DNA from: Pseudomonas sp. v388
GTDB lineage: Bacteria > Pseudomonadota > Gammaproteobacteria > Pseudomonadales > Pseudomonadaceae
Direction of reading: 5' to 3'
NCBI RefSeq assembly: GCF_003935425.1
Contig: NZ_RHQN01000003.1
Span: 434,001 to 498,000, forward strand
Length of the DNA stretch: 64,000 nucleotides
The notes below the pieces were generated by a model. It ran no database searches and was not told the origin of the DNA. It worked only from the letters and a program-made list of their open reading frames with translations. This document shows, piece after piece, positions 6,905 through 16,300 of this stretch (positions are counted from its first letter, which is position 1; each line of letters starts with the position of its first letter). Both the position numbers and the translations under genes were made by a program.

Positions 6905-9480
6905 CGGCACACCACCTTGAGGCGTTCATAGGCACGGCCCGAATCCTGCGGCGGCAAGCGGAACGGCGCCTGACAGCGTTGCCCGGACCAGCGCACCTGC
7001 AATACGCCGTGGTCCTGTTCGCTGAGCACCAGCGCCTGACTGTTCGGATCGACCACCGCCAGCGCCCTGCCCTGCCCGTCTTCCACGCTGGCGCCCAGCG
7101 GAACGGCACTGCCGTCGCCGCGCACCAGTTCGAATTGCACGCGCCGCCCGCTACTGGTCTGGAACCGCACCACCGGCATGGCGCCGCGTCGGGGCACGAT
7201 CTGGGTGACGGCGTTTTCCAGATCGATACCGGCACCCAGCTGCCGCGTGTCGAGGCTGACCCAGTTGGTGCGATAGGGTTGCGCGTAAGGCAGCACGGCA
7301 TAGCCATTGGCCGAGGTTTCGACGTTGGTGAAGGATTTCAGCCTGGCGCCGCCCACGTTCGGCACCTGCACCAGCGCGAAGGTCTCGCCCAGCGCCTGAC
7401 CGAAGTTCACGCCGCCGGCATGGGCCACCACCGAACCGGACGCGCCCAGCGTAAAGGCGTCGTAGTCCCGGCCTTGGCTGTAACCGGCTTCGAAGCGCCC
7501 GTAAGGCAGCGTGGTGTTGATCTTGCCGGCGCCGAAATTTCCCGAACTGCTGTCGCGCCCGGCCTGCACCGAGTAGAACGTGTCACGGTCGCCAAGCAGC
7601 TGACCGTTGAGGCCGGCTTGCACGTTGTAGCCGCCGGAGCTGTCGCGCACGGCGTTGAGCGACAGCCGCGAGGAAGACGCGCTTGAACCCAGGGGCAATG
7701 TGAAGGTCACCGCCACTCGATTGTCGGTTTCACTCACGCCGTCGCGGGCAAATGACTGGTTACGCTCCACCGACAGGTTGTAGCTCAGCGTTCGCCATAC
7801 CGAGTTGTAGGCCAGGTACAGCTGGCGGGTTTTGCCCGGCAGGTTCCAGTAGCGCTGCTCGGAAGCGGTCAGGCTTAACGAAGCGATCTGCGACGGCAGC
7901 ACTTGGGTAACGCTGAGTTCCAGGCGGTCTTTGGCCCAGCCATTGGCGAACGGACCGGGCCTGGGGTCGCGTTCGCTCACGTGCTGATTCAGGGTCCGGT
8001 ATTGCTCGGTCGAGTAGCGATACCCGGCGACCGCCAATGTGGTATCGGTCACATCCAGCGTGTTGGCGTAGCGCACCCGCAGGCTTTGCCCGCTGCGCTG
8101 GCGCGCCTGGAAATCGCTGATGGAATGGGTCAGGTCCAGCGACAAGGCGCCCAGTCCGGTATTGACCCCGGCTCCCAGGTTCCCCGCCTGGTAGTCATCG
8201 GCCAGTTGCAGGCCGCCAAAGCCGGTCACCGCTTCGGACAAGCCGTAGATCAGCGCGGCACTGGCGAAGTTCGGTGCGCGGTCGCCCTCGCCGTTGGTGT
8301 CGACCTGCCCGGCCGACAGGCTGTAGCGGAACGAGCCGGCCGGCACCATGATCGGCAGTGACGCGTAAGCCTGGGTGAACGAACGCCTGCGACCGTCGGC
8401 CTCGATCACCGTGACCTGCAAATCACCGTTGGAACCGTTGGGGTAGATGTCGGCAATCTCGAACGGGCCGGGAGATACGTTGCCGCTGTACAGCAGAAAG
8501 CCGTTCTGCCGCACTTCCACCGTGGCGTTGGTTTCGGCGATACCGCGAATGACCGGCGCGAAAGTCCGCTCGCTGTCAGGCAGCATGCCGTCGTCCGACA
8601 CCAGCGCCGCGCCCTTGAAGCGCACGCTGTCGAACACTTGCCCGTCGGTGAAGGTTTCGCCGAGGGTCAGCTGGCTTTTGAGCGAGGTGATATCGCGCTG
8701 GGCAAAGGTGCGGTTGCTGCGGAATCGGTAGGTCTGGTCATTGCCGTAGACCAGTGAAGATTCGTTGCGCAAACGCCAAGCCCCCAGGTTCACACCGTTG
8801 CGCAGGCCCAGGTAATACTGCTCGGTTTCCTGGCCGCGACTGCTGCGCCGCGCTGCGTTGAACGCATAATTGACGTAACCCGCCGTTTCGCCTTCATCCC
8901 ACAGATCCGGCGACACATAGCCTCGGGCGCTGCGCGCCATGACTGCCTGGGGCACGCTGATATTCAGGCGCAGCGCTGCGGGTTGGTAATCGACCCGTGC
9001 GAATTCGACCTGCGAGGCCAGATCGAAACAGCCTTGCGTGGCCGGCGTTTCGGGCAGACGTTTAAGGTCCAGGCCAAAACTGTGCAGCATTTCCGGCGTC
9101 AGGCATGGCTCGATCAGGCCAGAATTCCCGTTGCTGGAGAAAGTGATATCGCGGCGCCCCGTCAGCGCCCGGTTGACGTAGATATCCACGCGATAGGTGC
9201 CGGGCAGCACGCTGTTGGAGCGCAGGAATTCCTGAAGATCCGGCGGCTGGTCAGTGCCCTGGATGAACGCGGTGTTGAACTTTACCGACGGGGAGTCAGC
9301 CGCACGACCGGGTTCGGCGGCCAGCGATTTCATCGACATGATCAGCGTCAGGCTGACGCCAAGGCCAGGCAGACATGGCCTGGCAACAGTCCTCTTGCGG
9401 CGTTTGGGCTGCTCCTTGCAACCCGATAATACGAACGCGCCGACGACTTTTGTTCTTATGTTCCGTTTGTGCCATTCCAT
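6901..9480 (-). CDS. Outer-membrane fimbrial usher
   Basis: FimD/PapC-family usher that forms the outer-membrane pore and platform for fimbria assembly. The 859-residue length is normal for the family. Near the N-terminus are VKFNTAFIQG and GTYRVDIYVN, the chaperone-binding domain. The centre carries the plug region (PVIRGIAETNATVEVRQNG, then SPGPFEIADIYP and GDLQVTVIEADG). The C-terminal domain has a cysteine pair (QRCQAPF ... VVCR). The ATG at 9480 gives an unusually long N-terminal leader of about 55 residues before cleavage at SLAA; a later start inside it is possible. The stop overlaps the following chaperone start. Confidence 0.92.
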   Translation of the reverse strand: MEWHKRNIRTKVVGAFVLSGCKEQPKRRKRTVARPCLPGLGVSLTLIMSMKSLAAEPGRAADSPSVKFNTAFIQGTDQPPDLQEFLRSNSVLPGTYRVDIYVNRALTGRRDITFSSNGNSGLIEPCLTPEMLHSFGLDLKRLPETPATQGCFDLASQVEFARVDYQPAALRLNISVPQAVMARSARGYVSPDLWDEGETAGYVNYAFNAARRSSRGQETEQYYLGLRNGVNLGAWRLRNESSLVYGNDQTYRFRSNRTFAQRDITSLKSQLTLGETFTDGQVFDSVRFKGAALVSDDGMLPDSERTFAPVIRGIAETNATVEVRQNGFLLYSGNVSPGPFEIADIYPNGSNGDLQVTVIEADGRRRSFTQAYASLPIMVPAGSFRYSLSAGQVDTNGEGDRAPNFASAALIYGLSEAVTGFGGLQLADDYQAGNLGAGVNTGLGALSLDLTHSISDFQARQRSGQSLRVRYANTLDVTDTTLAVAGYRYSTEQYRTLNQHVSERDPRPGPFANGWAKDRLELSVTQVLPSQIASLSLTASEQRYWNLPGKTRQLYLAYNSVWRTLSYNLSVERNQSFARDGVSETDNRVAVTFTLPLGSSASSSRLSLNAVRDSSGGYNVQAGLNGQLLGDRDTFYSVQAGRDSSSGNFGAGKINTTLPYGRFEAGYSQGRDYDAFTLGASGSVVAHAGGVNFGQALGETFALVQVPNVGGARLKSFTNVETSANGYAVLPYAQPYRTNWVSLDTRQLGAGIDLENAVTQIVPRRGAMPVVRFQTSSGRRVQFELVRGDGSAVPLGASVEDGQGRALAVVDPNSQALVLSEQDHGVLQVRWSGQRCQAPFRLPPQDSGRAYERLKVVCR

Positions 9481-9550
9481 TAGCTGTCTTCACTCTACTT
9501 CGGCAATCGACTGCGCTGCGCCAAGTCCCTTTTGCGCCCACGCATGAATG

Positions 9551-9576
9551 CTGGGCCTTCGCGTGGCGAAGCCCAG
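9551..9576. promoter_or_regulatory. Intra-operon hairpin between chaperone and usher
   Basis: The 150-base gap between the chaperone stop and the usher start holds a strong hairpin, CTGGGCCTTCGC GTG GCGAAGCCCAG, with a one-base bulge. It has no T run. It could protect the 3' end of the pilin-chaperone transcript or attenuate usher expression; the function is inferred. Confidence 0.45.
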
Positions 9577-9630
9577 TGGTTGAGAGTTGGATACGAGCAC
9601 TCAGGCCGGTATCCGGATGAGGTCAAAGGG

Positions 9631-10392
9631 TTATCGTGGCTCGGCCCTGACCGCGACGGAGGTCGCGTCCTTTTTCAGCGTGGCGCGATACGGCACCTGC
9701 CCGCCAAAATCGTTGATGCTGATAAAGCTCAGTTCAAGCGGTGTATTTCCGGCCGTGCGTTTCAGCGCAAGCCGCACGGTTTCCTGGGGCGCGATCATCC
9801 GGGCATCCAGATTCGATAGCGGGGTATCCCCTTGCCGCGTGGCAACCTTGAGCATCGACACGTGGTAAGGCCCTGGATTTTTCACCAGCAGGACATCGTC
9901 GCCTGCCAGATGCCATTGCAGTTGCTCGGGCGCATCGTGCGGGTCGCCGGTCAGACCGTCGGGCCGGAAGAACACTTTGATGCGCTGGCGTACTGCGATT
10001 TGCAGGGAATTTTCCGCTGCGGTCTGGGGAATTTCCTGAACGTTGAGCCAGAACACCGACTCCCGATCCTGGGGCAACCCGGCACCGGCATAGATGACGC
10101 GCAGCAGCTGGCGTCCATTGCCGGGCATGCGGGCCAACGGCGGTGTGACCACGAATGGAGGCTTTACTTCGGTGGTGCCTTCGATTCTGGGTTCCAGCCA
10201 GGTTTGCAGGAGGATTTCACCGGTGCCGCTGTTGTGGACACCGAAGCTGGCTTCCTTGTCCGCGCCCTGATAGATGACACGTGTCGTGTTGAGCACGATG
10301 CCGGCCTGTACGCCGGGCATCCACAGCAGCGTGCCGATAAGCGCCGCCGCGCGAAAACAGTTCGAAAACATGCTGGCTTGCCTTGAGTTCAT
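9631..10392 (-). CDS. Fimbrial periplasmic chaperone (first, pilin-side)
   Basis: Second PapD-like chaperone of the cluster, 253 residues. The signal peptide ends PGVQA before GIVLNTTRVIYQ. Family motifs follow: PPFVVTPPLARMPGNGRQLLRV, the basic QRIKVFFRP segment and a conserved NPGPYHVS turn. It lies directly after the major pilin gene, so it probably serves that subunit. I used the ATG at 10392; an in-frame opening to 10455 overlaps the pilin stop and lacks a signal peptide. A 150-base gap with a hairpin separates it from the usher. Confidence 0.88.
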   Translation of the reverse strand: MNSRQASMFSNCFRAAALIGTLLWMPGVQAGIVLNTTRVIYQGADKEASFGVHNSGTGEILLQTWLEPRIEGTTEVKPPFVVTPPLARMPGNGRQLLRVIYAGAGLPQDRESVFWLNVQEIPQTAAENSLQIAVRQRIKVFFRPDGLTGDPHDAPEQLQWHLAGDDVLLVKNPGPYHVSMLKVATRQGDTPLSNLDARMIAPQETVRLALKRTAGNTPLELSFISINDFGGQVPYRATLKKDATSVAVRAEPR

Positions 10393-10454
10393 TTTTGACC
10401 CGCCGATTGGCAGCGGCTCTGTGGGCAGGACGGCTACCCGCCCTGCCCTGTGCA

Positions 10455-11036
10455 TTACTCGTAATCCAGCACGAAAGGCATGAAACCGTCGGCGTTGCCG
10501 GGGTTGGTGGTAGTGCCGTTGAGCACGTATACGGCACCGAAGTTGATTTCAGCCGTGGCACCGCCGGTTCCGTTCAGGACCAGGTCGGTGTCGATGGTTT
10601 CGGTCCCGCTCAGGTCCATCAGCTTGTTGGAGGCGTTGAGCAGGCCGATGCCCACGCCATCGGCGGCGCCGGTGGTGCGCAGCAGCTTGGCGTCGTTGTT
10701 GTCCAGGCCGCTGCCGTTACGCGCGGCGAAACGCATTTTTACCGTGCTGTACTGATCGGCACCGGCGCTGCAGTTGACCAGCATCTGGATCGGCGTGGCG
10801 GTTTCAAAACGCGACGCGCCGGACAGACCGATATCCGAGAACGACACGTTGCCCATGTCGACATTGATTTCGCCGGGATTGCCAGGGCTGACACCGGTCC
10901 CCGGCGCGACGGCGCAGGAGATATTGGTCAGTGTGCCGTTGAAGATCAATTTGCCGTTGTTTGCGGCATGGGCGCCGGCCATCACGCCCAGGCCCAGTAC
11001 GCCGGTTACTGCCACTGCCAGAGAGAGCTTTTTCAT
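10455..11036 (-). CDS. Major fimbrial subunit (type 1 pilin family)
   Basis: Structural pilin of the chaperone-usher cluster. The 193-residue precursor has a classic signal peptide (MKKLSLAVAVTG..., cleavage after GAHA). The mature protein begins with NNGKLIFNGTLTNISCAV, shows the N-terminal cysteine and a second one in LVNCSAG for the family disulfide, and ends in the beta-strand ADGFMPFVLDYE. It is followed by its chaperone after 62 bases and has its own upstream gap, so it may have a separate promoter. Confidence 0.9.
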   Translation of the reverse strand: MKKLSLAVAVTGVLGLGVMAGAHAANNGKLIFNGTLTNISCAVAPGTGVSPGNPGEINVDMGNVSFSDIGLSGASRFETATPIQMLVNCSAGADQYSTVKMRFAARNGSGLDNNDAKLLRTTGAADGVGIGLLNASNKLMDLSGTETIDTDLVLNGTGGATAEINFGAVYVLNGTTTNPGNADGFMPFVLDYE

Positions 11037-11376
11037 GCTAACTACATTCCTTGTGTTATTCCGTGTGTGCCCGTGTTCGGACGGCGAGCACTATAGGTCG
11101 CAGGCTCTTGATTCGCTGTCAGGCTAGTTACTTTGCAACTAGAGAATGCTCGCTATAACGCATAAGTAATTTCTGTAGGAAAAAATGGAAACTGCCTACA
11201 AGCCAGGAATTAAAAGGCCTGGCAGGAATAACCCGGCAACAAGGTCAACCAAAGAGTTGCACTTCACTACCAGGCGCAAACACGGGACAGGTGCGCAGCG
11301 AGGACAATCTGCAACCGCCCTCCCCGAAAGACGGGAGACGACGGCTTGCAGCGGGCAGGCGCCCAAAAGGACGGTG
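11037..11376 (-). promoter_or_regulatory. Upstream region of the major pilin gene
   Basis: No gene is seen in these 340 bases. A GTAGGAAA octamer (TTTCCTA on the gene strand, 11176-11182) lies about 140 bases before the pilin start, in an AT-rich patch, and matches part of a dyad upstream of the cluster at 11944-11957. It may mark a promoter for the pilin operon. Confidence 0.35.
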
Positions 11377-11859
11377 TTACTGGTAAGTCACGGTGATCAC
11401 GCCAGCTTCAGCGGAGCGCGATGCCGCTGGCGCAGAAACCTGAATCGGCGTGTAGTGGGCGACGAAAGGCGCAGCCTCGGCATTGCAGGCGTTCGGCGCT
11501 GCCTGGACCTGATACGTCACGCCCGGCGCCAGTTCCAGGCGCTGGCCAGCGGCTTGCCCGGTGTGGCTGACAGGCAGCAGATTGCAGGTCGCATGGACCA
11601 CGCTGCCTTGAAACCTCACGGTGTTTTCCGCCATGACTGGCGTTGACAGGACGGCGACACAGGCAAGGATCGTCGCCAGCAGGCCGCGCGAGTCGCCGCC
11701 TTCGCCAGCAAGCTGGCTCCCCCGAGGCCCATTTGCAGGAGCGAGCTTGCTCGCGATCTGGCGCGCAGCGCCAGCAAAACCCCACAAGGATCGGCGTAAA
11801 TAACCAATGGCAGGCACGACATTAGAGAACACAACTAAAACCGACGTTTCGCTTTTCAT
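11377..11859 (-). CDS. Minor fimbrial subunit with REP-derived in-frame insertion
   Basis: The 160-codon frame ends as a pilin-like module: a hydrophobic stretch LLATILACVAVL and a cleavage-like STPVMA, then a short mature region of about 84 residues with VVHATCNLL, one more cysteine and the terminal strand AGVITVTYQ. The start at 11859 has GGAG 9 bases upstream. Between start and signal-like segment, about residues 26-58, the codons are those of a REP pair (IASKLAP...GSQLAGEGG), so the normal leader is interrupted. The mature part is about half the usual pilin length. The gene may be a degenerate or atypical minor subunit; export of the product is doubtful. Confidence 0.55.
   Translation of the reverse strand: MKSETSVLVVFSNVVPAIGYLRRSLWGFAGAARQIASKLAPANGPRGSQLAGEGGDSRGLLATILACVAVLSTPVMAENTVRFQGSVVHATCNLLPVSHTGQAAGQRLELAPGVTYQVQAAPNACNAEAAPFVAHYTPIQVSAPAASRSAEAGVITVTYQ
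11698..11783. repeat. REP pair inside the minor fimbrial subunit gene
   Basis: CTTCGCCAGCAAGCTGGCTCC and GCAGGAGCGAGCTTGCTCGCGATC, an inverted REP pair, lie within the 5' part of the frame at 11377-11859. The flank GATCTGGCGCGCAGCG is the same as in the tandem array at 25 kb. No stop codon is introduced on the gene strand. Confidence 0.8.
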
Positions 11860-11943
11860 GGCAATACTCTCCGTTTGATCAGCTCACATGACCAAGTTAA
11901 GTCGAGTGCAGAATTAACTGCCAGAAAAATCCGATCTTATATG

Positions 11944-11957
11944 TAGGAAATATCCTA
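11944..11957. promoter_or_regulatory. TAGGA-N4-TCCTA dyad upstream of the fimbrial cluster
   Basis: TAGGAAATATCCTA is a dyad with perfect 5-base arms, 85 bases before the first fimbrial gene on the minus strand. It includes the TTTCCTA heptad typical of BvgA-type and resembles the RcsB box, both NarL/FixJ-family response regulators known to control fimbriae. The assignment is by motif only. Confidence 0.45.
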
Positions 11958-12155
11958 GGACATTCAAGTTTTCTGGTCAGTTTCCGATCTAATCCTTATC
12001 GCCCGCTTACTGTGTTTCTTGACCCGTGGTGCGGGATCGCCTGCCTTGCTGACATTTCTGACAGCTAAAAGTCATTTTGCTGACCGGGTTTGCGGGCTAT
12101 AAGGAAGCATTGGTTGGCCCATTACCCACTTGACCCCATCCTGGCGCCCGTTCCC

Positions 12156-13316
12156 ATGCGTAAACAGACCCGAATCGTCCTGGTCGTCGTCGGCCTGATA
12201 GCCGTTGCCGCGATGGCCAGCTGGAGCCTGACCCGCCCAGCCACAGCGAAAATCAGCCCGGCGGTGAACGTGCCGGTCAAGGTGGTACGGGTCAGCGTGG
12301 AGGACGTGCCACGCTTCATGACCGGAATCGGCTCGGTGCAGTCACTGCAAAGCGTGGTGATCCGGCCTCAGGTCGATGGCATCCTGACCCGCGTGCTGGT
12401 CAAGGAGGGTCAGCAGGTCAAGGCCGGTGATCTGCTGGCAACCATCGATGACCGCTCCATTCGCGCCGCGCTGGAACAGGCCAAGGCCCAGCTGGCCCAG
12501 AGCCGCGCCCAGCTTGAAGTGGCGCAGCTGGACCTCAAGCGCTACCGCCAGCTCACCGAAGACAACGGCATTTCCCGCCAGACGTTCGACCAGCAACAAG
12601 CGCTGGTGAATCAGCTCAGCGCGACCGTGCAGGGCAATCAAGCCAACATCAATGCCGCCCAAGTGCAGCTTTCCTACACGCAAATTCGCTCACCGGTGAC
12701 CGGCCGAGTCGGCATTCGCAATGTGGATGAAGGCAACTTCCTGCGCGTGACGGATGCCAACGGGCTGTTTTCGGTCACCCAGATCGATCCCGTGGCCGTG
12801 GAATTCTCACTGCCGCAACAGATGCTGCCGACCCTGCAAGGGCTGGTGGCCGGCTCCACGTCGGCGGCAGTCAAGGCTTACCTGGGAGACGACGGCAACG
12901 GGCTGTTGCTGGGCGAAGGCCGGCTGGCGCTGATCGATAATCAGGTTTCGGCCGGCACCGGCACCATCCGCGCCAAGGCCCGCTTCGCCAACCCCAGGGA
13001 ATTGTTGTGGCCGGGGCAGCTGGTGACCGTGAAAATCCAGACCGGAATCGAGCAGGCGGCGCTCAAGGTGCCACCGCAGGTGGTGCAGCGGGGTGTCGAT
13101 CAGCACTTCGTTTACCGGGTAACCGCTGCAGACCAGGTGGAGGTGGTGCCGGTCAAGGTGCTTTATCAGGACAGCGACATGACCCTGATCAGCGGCCCGC
13201 AAGCCGGCGACGTTCTGGTCAGCGACGGTCAGTCGCGACTGCGGCCCGGCACCAGGATCACGGTGGTAAGCGAGCCGCCGCTTGACCGGACCGTACAGAC
13301 CGGAGGCACACCATGA
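12156..13316 (+). CDS. RND efflux periplasmic adaptor (membrane fusion protein)
   Basis: Links the inner-membrane RND pump to an outer-membrane channel. The 386-residue protein has an N-terminal anchor helix (RKQTRIVLVVVGLIAVAAM), a lipoyl half-motif (VVIRPQVDGILTRVLVKEGQQVKAGDLL), an alpha-hairpin (about residues 100-165), the second lipoyl half (SYTQIRSPVTGRVGIRNVDEGN) and a beta-barrel. It resembles MdtA-type adaptors. I placed the start at the ATG at 12156, directly before the anchor; a TTG at 12090 would add 22 residues. Its stop overlaps the pump start (ATGA). No outer-membrane channel gene follows, so it probably borrows a shared channel. Confidence 0.87.
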   Translation: MRKQTRIVLVVVGLIAVAAMASWSLTRPATAKISPAVNVPVKVVRVSVEDVPRFMTGIGSVQSLQSVVIRPQVDGILTRVLVKEGQQVKAGDLLATIDDRSIRAALEQAKAQLAQSRAQLEVAQLDLKRYRQLTEDNGISRQTFDQQQALVNQLSATVQGNQANINAAQVQLSYTQIRSPVTGRVGIRNVDEGNFLRVTDANGLFSVTQIDPVAVEFSLPQQMLPTLQGLVAGSTSAAVKAYLGDDGNGLLLGEGRLALIDNQVSAGTGTIRAKARFANPRELLWPGQLVTVKIQTGIEQAALKVPPQVVQRGVDQHFVYRVTAADQVEVVPVKVLYQDSDMTLISGPQAGDVLVSDGQSRLRPGTRITVVSEPPLDRTVQTGGTP

Positions 13317-16300
13317 AAGGCCAGGGTTCGGTCTCCGCCTGGTGCATCGATCATCCGGTTGCCACCCTGCTGCTGACCGTTGCGCTGGTGCTGCTGGGCG
13401 TCATTGCCTTCCCGCGCCTGCCCATCGCGCCGTTGCCGGAAGCGGAATTCCCCACCATCCAGATCAATGCGCAGTTGCCCGGCGCCAGCCCGGAGACCAT
13501 GGCGTCGTCCGTGGCGACGCCGCTGGAGGTGCAGTTCAGCGCCATTCCCGGCATGACGCAGATGACCTCCACCAGCGCACTGGGCTCGACCAACCTGATT
13601 CTGCAATTTGCCTTGAGCAAAAGCATCGACACCGCCGCCCAGGAGGTTCAGGCGGCGATCAACACTGCTGCGGGCCGCCTGCCCGCCGACATGCCGAACC
13701 TGCCGACCTGGCGCAAGGTCAATCCGGCGGACAGCCCGGTGCTGATCCTGAGCGTCAGCTCCAGCCTGATGCCCGGCACGGAACTGAGCGATGTCACCGA
13801 AACCATCCTGGCCCGTCAGCTCAGTCAGGTCCAGGGCGTCGGCCAGGTGGCCATCACCGGTCAGCAACGTCCGGCGATCCGGGTTCAGGCCGCGCCGGAA
13901 AAACTCGCCGCCCTCGGTCTGACCCTGGCCGATATCCGCGTCGCGGTGCAGCAGACCAGCCTGAACCTGGCCAAGGGTGCGCTGTACGGCAAGGACAGCA
14001 TCTCGACGCTGTCGTCTAACGACCAACTGTTCAAACCGGCGGACTACGCGCAACTCATCGTTTCCTACAAGGATGGTGCGCCGGTCTATCTCAAGGACGT
14101 GGCACGGGTCGTCTACGGCTCGGAAAATGCCTACGTAAAAGCCTGGTCCGGCGACCAGCAGGGTGTGAACATCGCCATCTTCCGTCAGCCCGGCGCGAAC
14201 ATCGTGGAAACCGTGGACCGGATTCAGCGCGAGCTGCCGCGCTTGCAGGAGATGCTGCCCGCTGCGGTGGATATCTCGGTGCTCAATGACCGGACCCGGA
14301 CCATCCGCGCCTCCCTGCATGAGGTCGAGTTGACGCTGGGTATTGCGGTGCTGCTGGTGGTGGCGGTCATGGCGGTGTTTCTGCGCCAGCTGTCGGCGAC
14401 GCTGATCGTCAGCGCGGTGCTGGGCGTTTCCCTGGTGGCCAGCTTTGCCATGATGTATGTGCTGGGCTTCAGTCTGAACAACCTGACACTGGTGGCCATC
14501 GTGGTCGCGGTCGGGTTCGTGGTGGACGATGCCATCGTGGTGGTAGAAAACATTCATCGCCATCTCGAAGCCGGCCAGGGCATGCGCGAAGCGGCGATCA
14601 AGGGCTCGGGTGAAATCGGTTTTACCGTGGTGTCGATCAGCTTTTCCCTGGTGGCGGCGTTCATCCCGCTGCTGTTCATGGGCGGCGTGGTCGGGCGCCT
14701 GTTCAAGGAATTCGCCCTGACCGCCACCGCGACCATCATGATTTCCGTGGTGGTGTCCCTGACCCTGGCGCCCACGCTGGCGGCACTGTTCATGCGCGCG
14801 CCCAGGCACGGCCAGCACAGCAAGCCGGGGTTCGGCGAGCGCTTGCTGGCCGCCTATGAACGAGGCTTGCGCAAGGCGCTGGCGCATCAACGCCTGACCA
14901 TGGGTGTGTTCTTCCTGACGTTGCTGCTGTCGGTGGCCGGGTATGTGTTCATTCCCAAAGGGTTCTTTCCCATTCAGGACACCGCCTTCGCGGCCGGCAC
15001 CACGGAAGCGGCTGCGGATATTTCCTATACGGACATGGTGGAAAAACACCTGCAACTGGCGAAGATCGTCGGTGCCGACCCGGCCGTGCTGGCGTTTTCC
15101 CACTCGGTGGGGGTCAGCGGCAGCAACCAGACCATCGCCAACGGCCGTTTCTGGATTTCCCTCAAGCCGCGCTCCGAGCGCGACGTCTCGGCCAGCGAGT
15201 TCATCGACCGTCTGCGGCCCAAGCTGGCGAAAGTGCCCGGCATCGTCCTGTATCTGCGCGCCGGACAAGACATCAACCTCAGCTCCGGGCCCAGCCGCAG
15301 CCAGTATCAGTACGTGCTCAAGAGCAACGACGGCGCCCTGCTCAACACCTGGACCCAGCGCCTGACCGACAAGTTGCGGGAAAACACAGCGTTTCGCGAC
15401 CTGTCCAATGACCTGCAACTGGGCGGCAGCGTGACCCATATCGATATCGACCGCAGCGCGGCGGCCCGTTTCGGGCTGACCACCGCCGATGTCGACCAAG
15501 CGCTCTACGACGCCTTCGGCCAGCGGCAGATCAGCGAATTCCAGACCGAGGTCAACCAGTACAAGGTGATTCTCGAACTGGACGCCCGGCAGCGCGGCCG
15601 CGCCGAGAGCCTGAACTATTTCTACCTGCGCTCACCGCTGACCAATGAAATGGTGCCGTTGTCGGCACTGGCCAAGGTCAGCGCGCCGCGCATGGGACCG
15701 TTGTCCATTGCCCACGACGGTATGTTCCCTGCCGCCAATCTGTCGTTCAACCTGGCGTCCGGCGTTGCGCTGGGCGATGCGGTGCGCATGCTGGACCAGG
15801 CCAAGAACGACATCGGCATGCCGGCGTCGATCATCGGCAACTTCCAGGGCGCGGCCCAGGCGTTCCAGAGTTCGCTGGCCAACCAGCCGTGGCTGATCCT
15901 GGCGGCGCTGGTGGCGGTGTACATCATTCTGGGCGTGCTGTACGAAAGCTTCGTGCACCCGCTGACGATCATTTCCACACTGCCGTCGGCGGGCATCGGC
16001 GCGCTGTTGCTGCTGTGGATCATGGGCCAGGATTTCTCGATCATGGCGCTGATCGGCGTGGTGCTGCTGATCGGTATCGTCAAGAAGAACGGCATCCTGC
16101 TGGTGGACTTTGCCCTGGAAGCCCAGCGTGACCAGGGGCTGACCCCGCAGGAGGCTATCTATGAGGCGTGCATGACTCGCTTCCGGCCGATTATCATGAC
16201 CACCCTCGCCGCGCTGCTGGGCGCGCTGCCGTTGATGCTGGGGTTCGGGGTCGGGGCCGAGCTGCGCCAGCCATTGGGTATCGCAGTGGTCGGCGGGCTG

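Noticed and set aside
13229-15499. 756-codon open frame antisense to the RND pump gene
   Set aside because: It is the high-GC shadow of the real gene: His/Gln/Arg-rich composition with no domain, while the plus strand encodes a complete pump.
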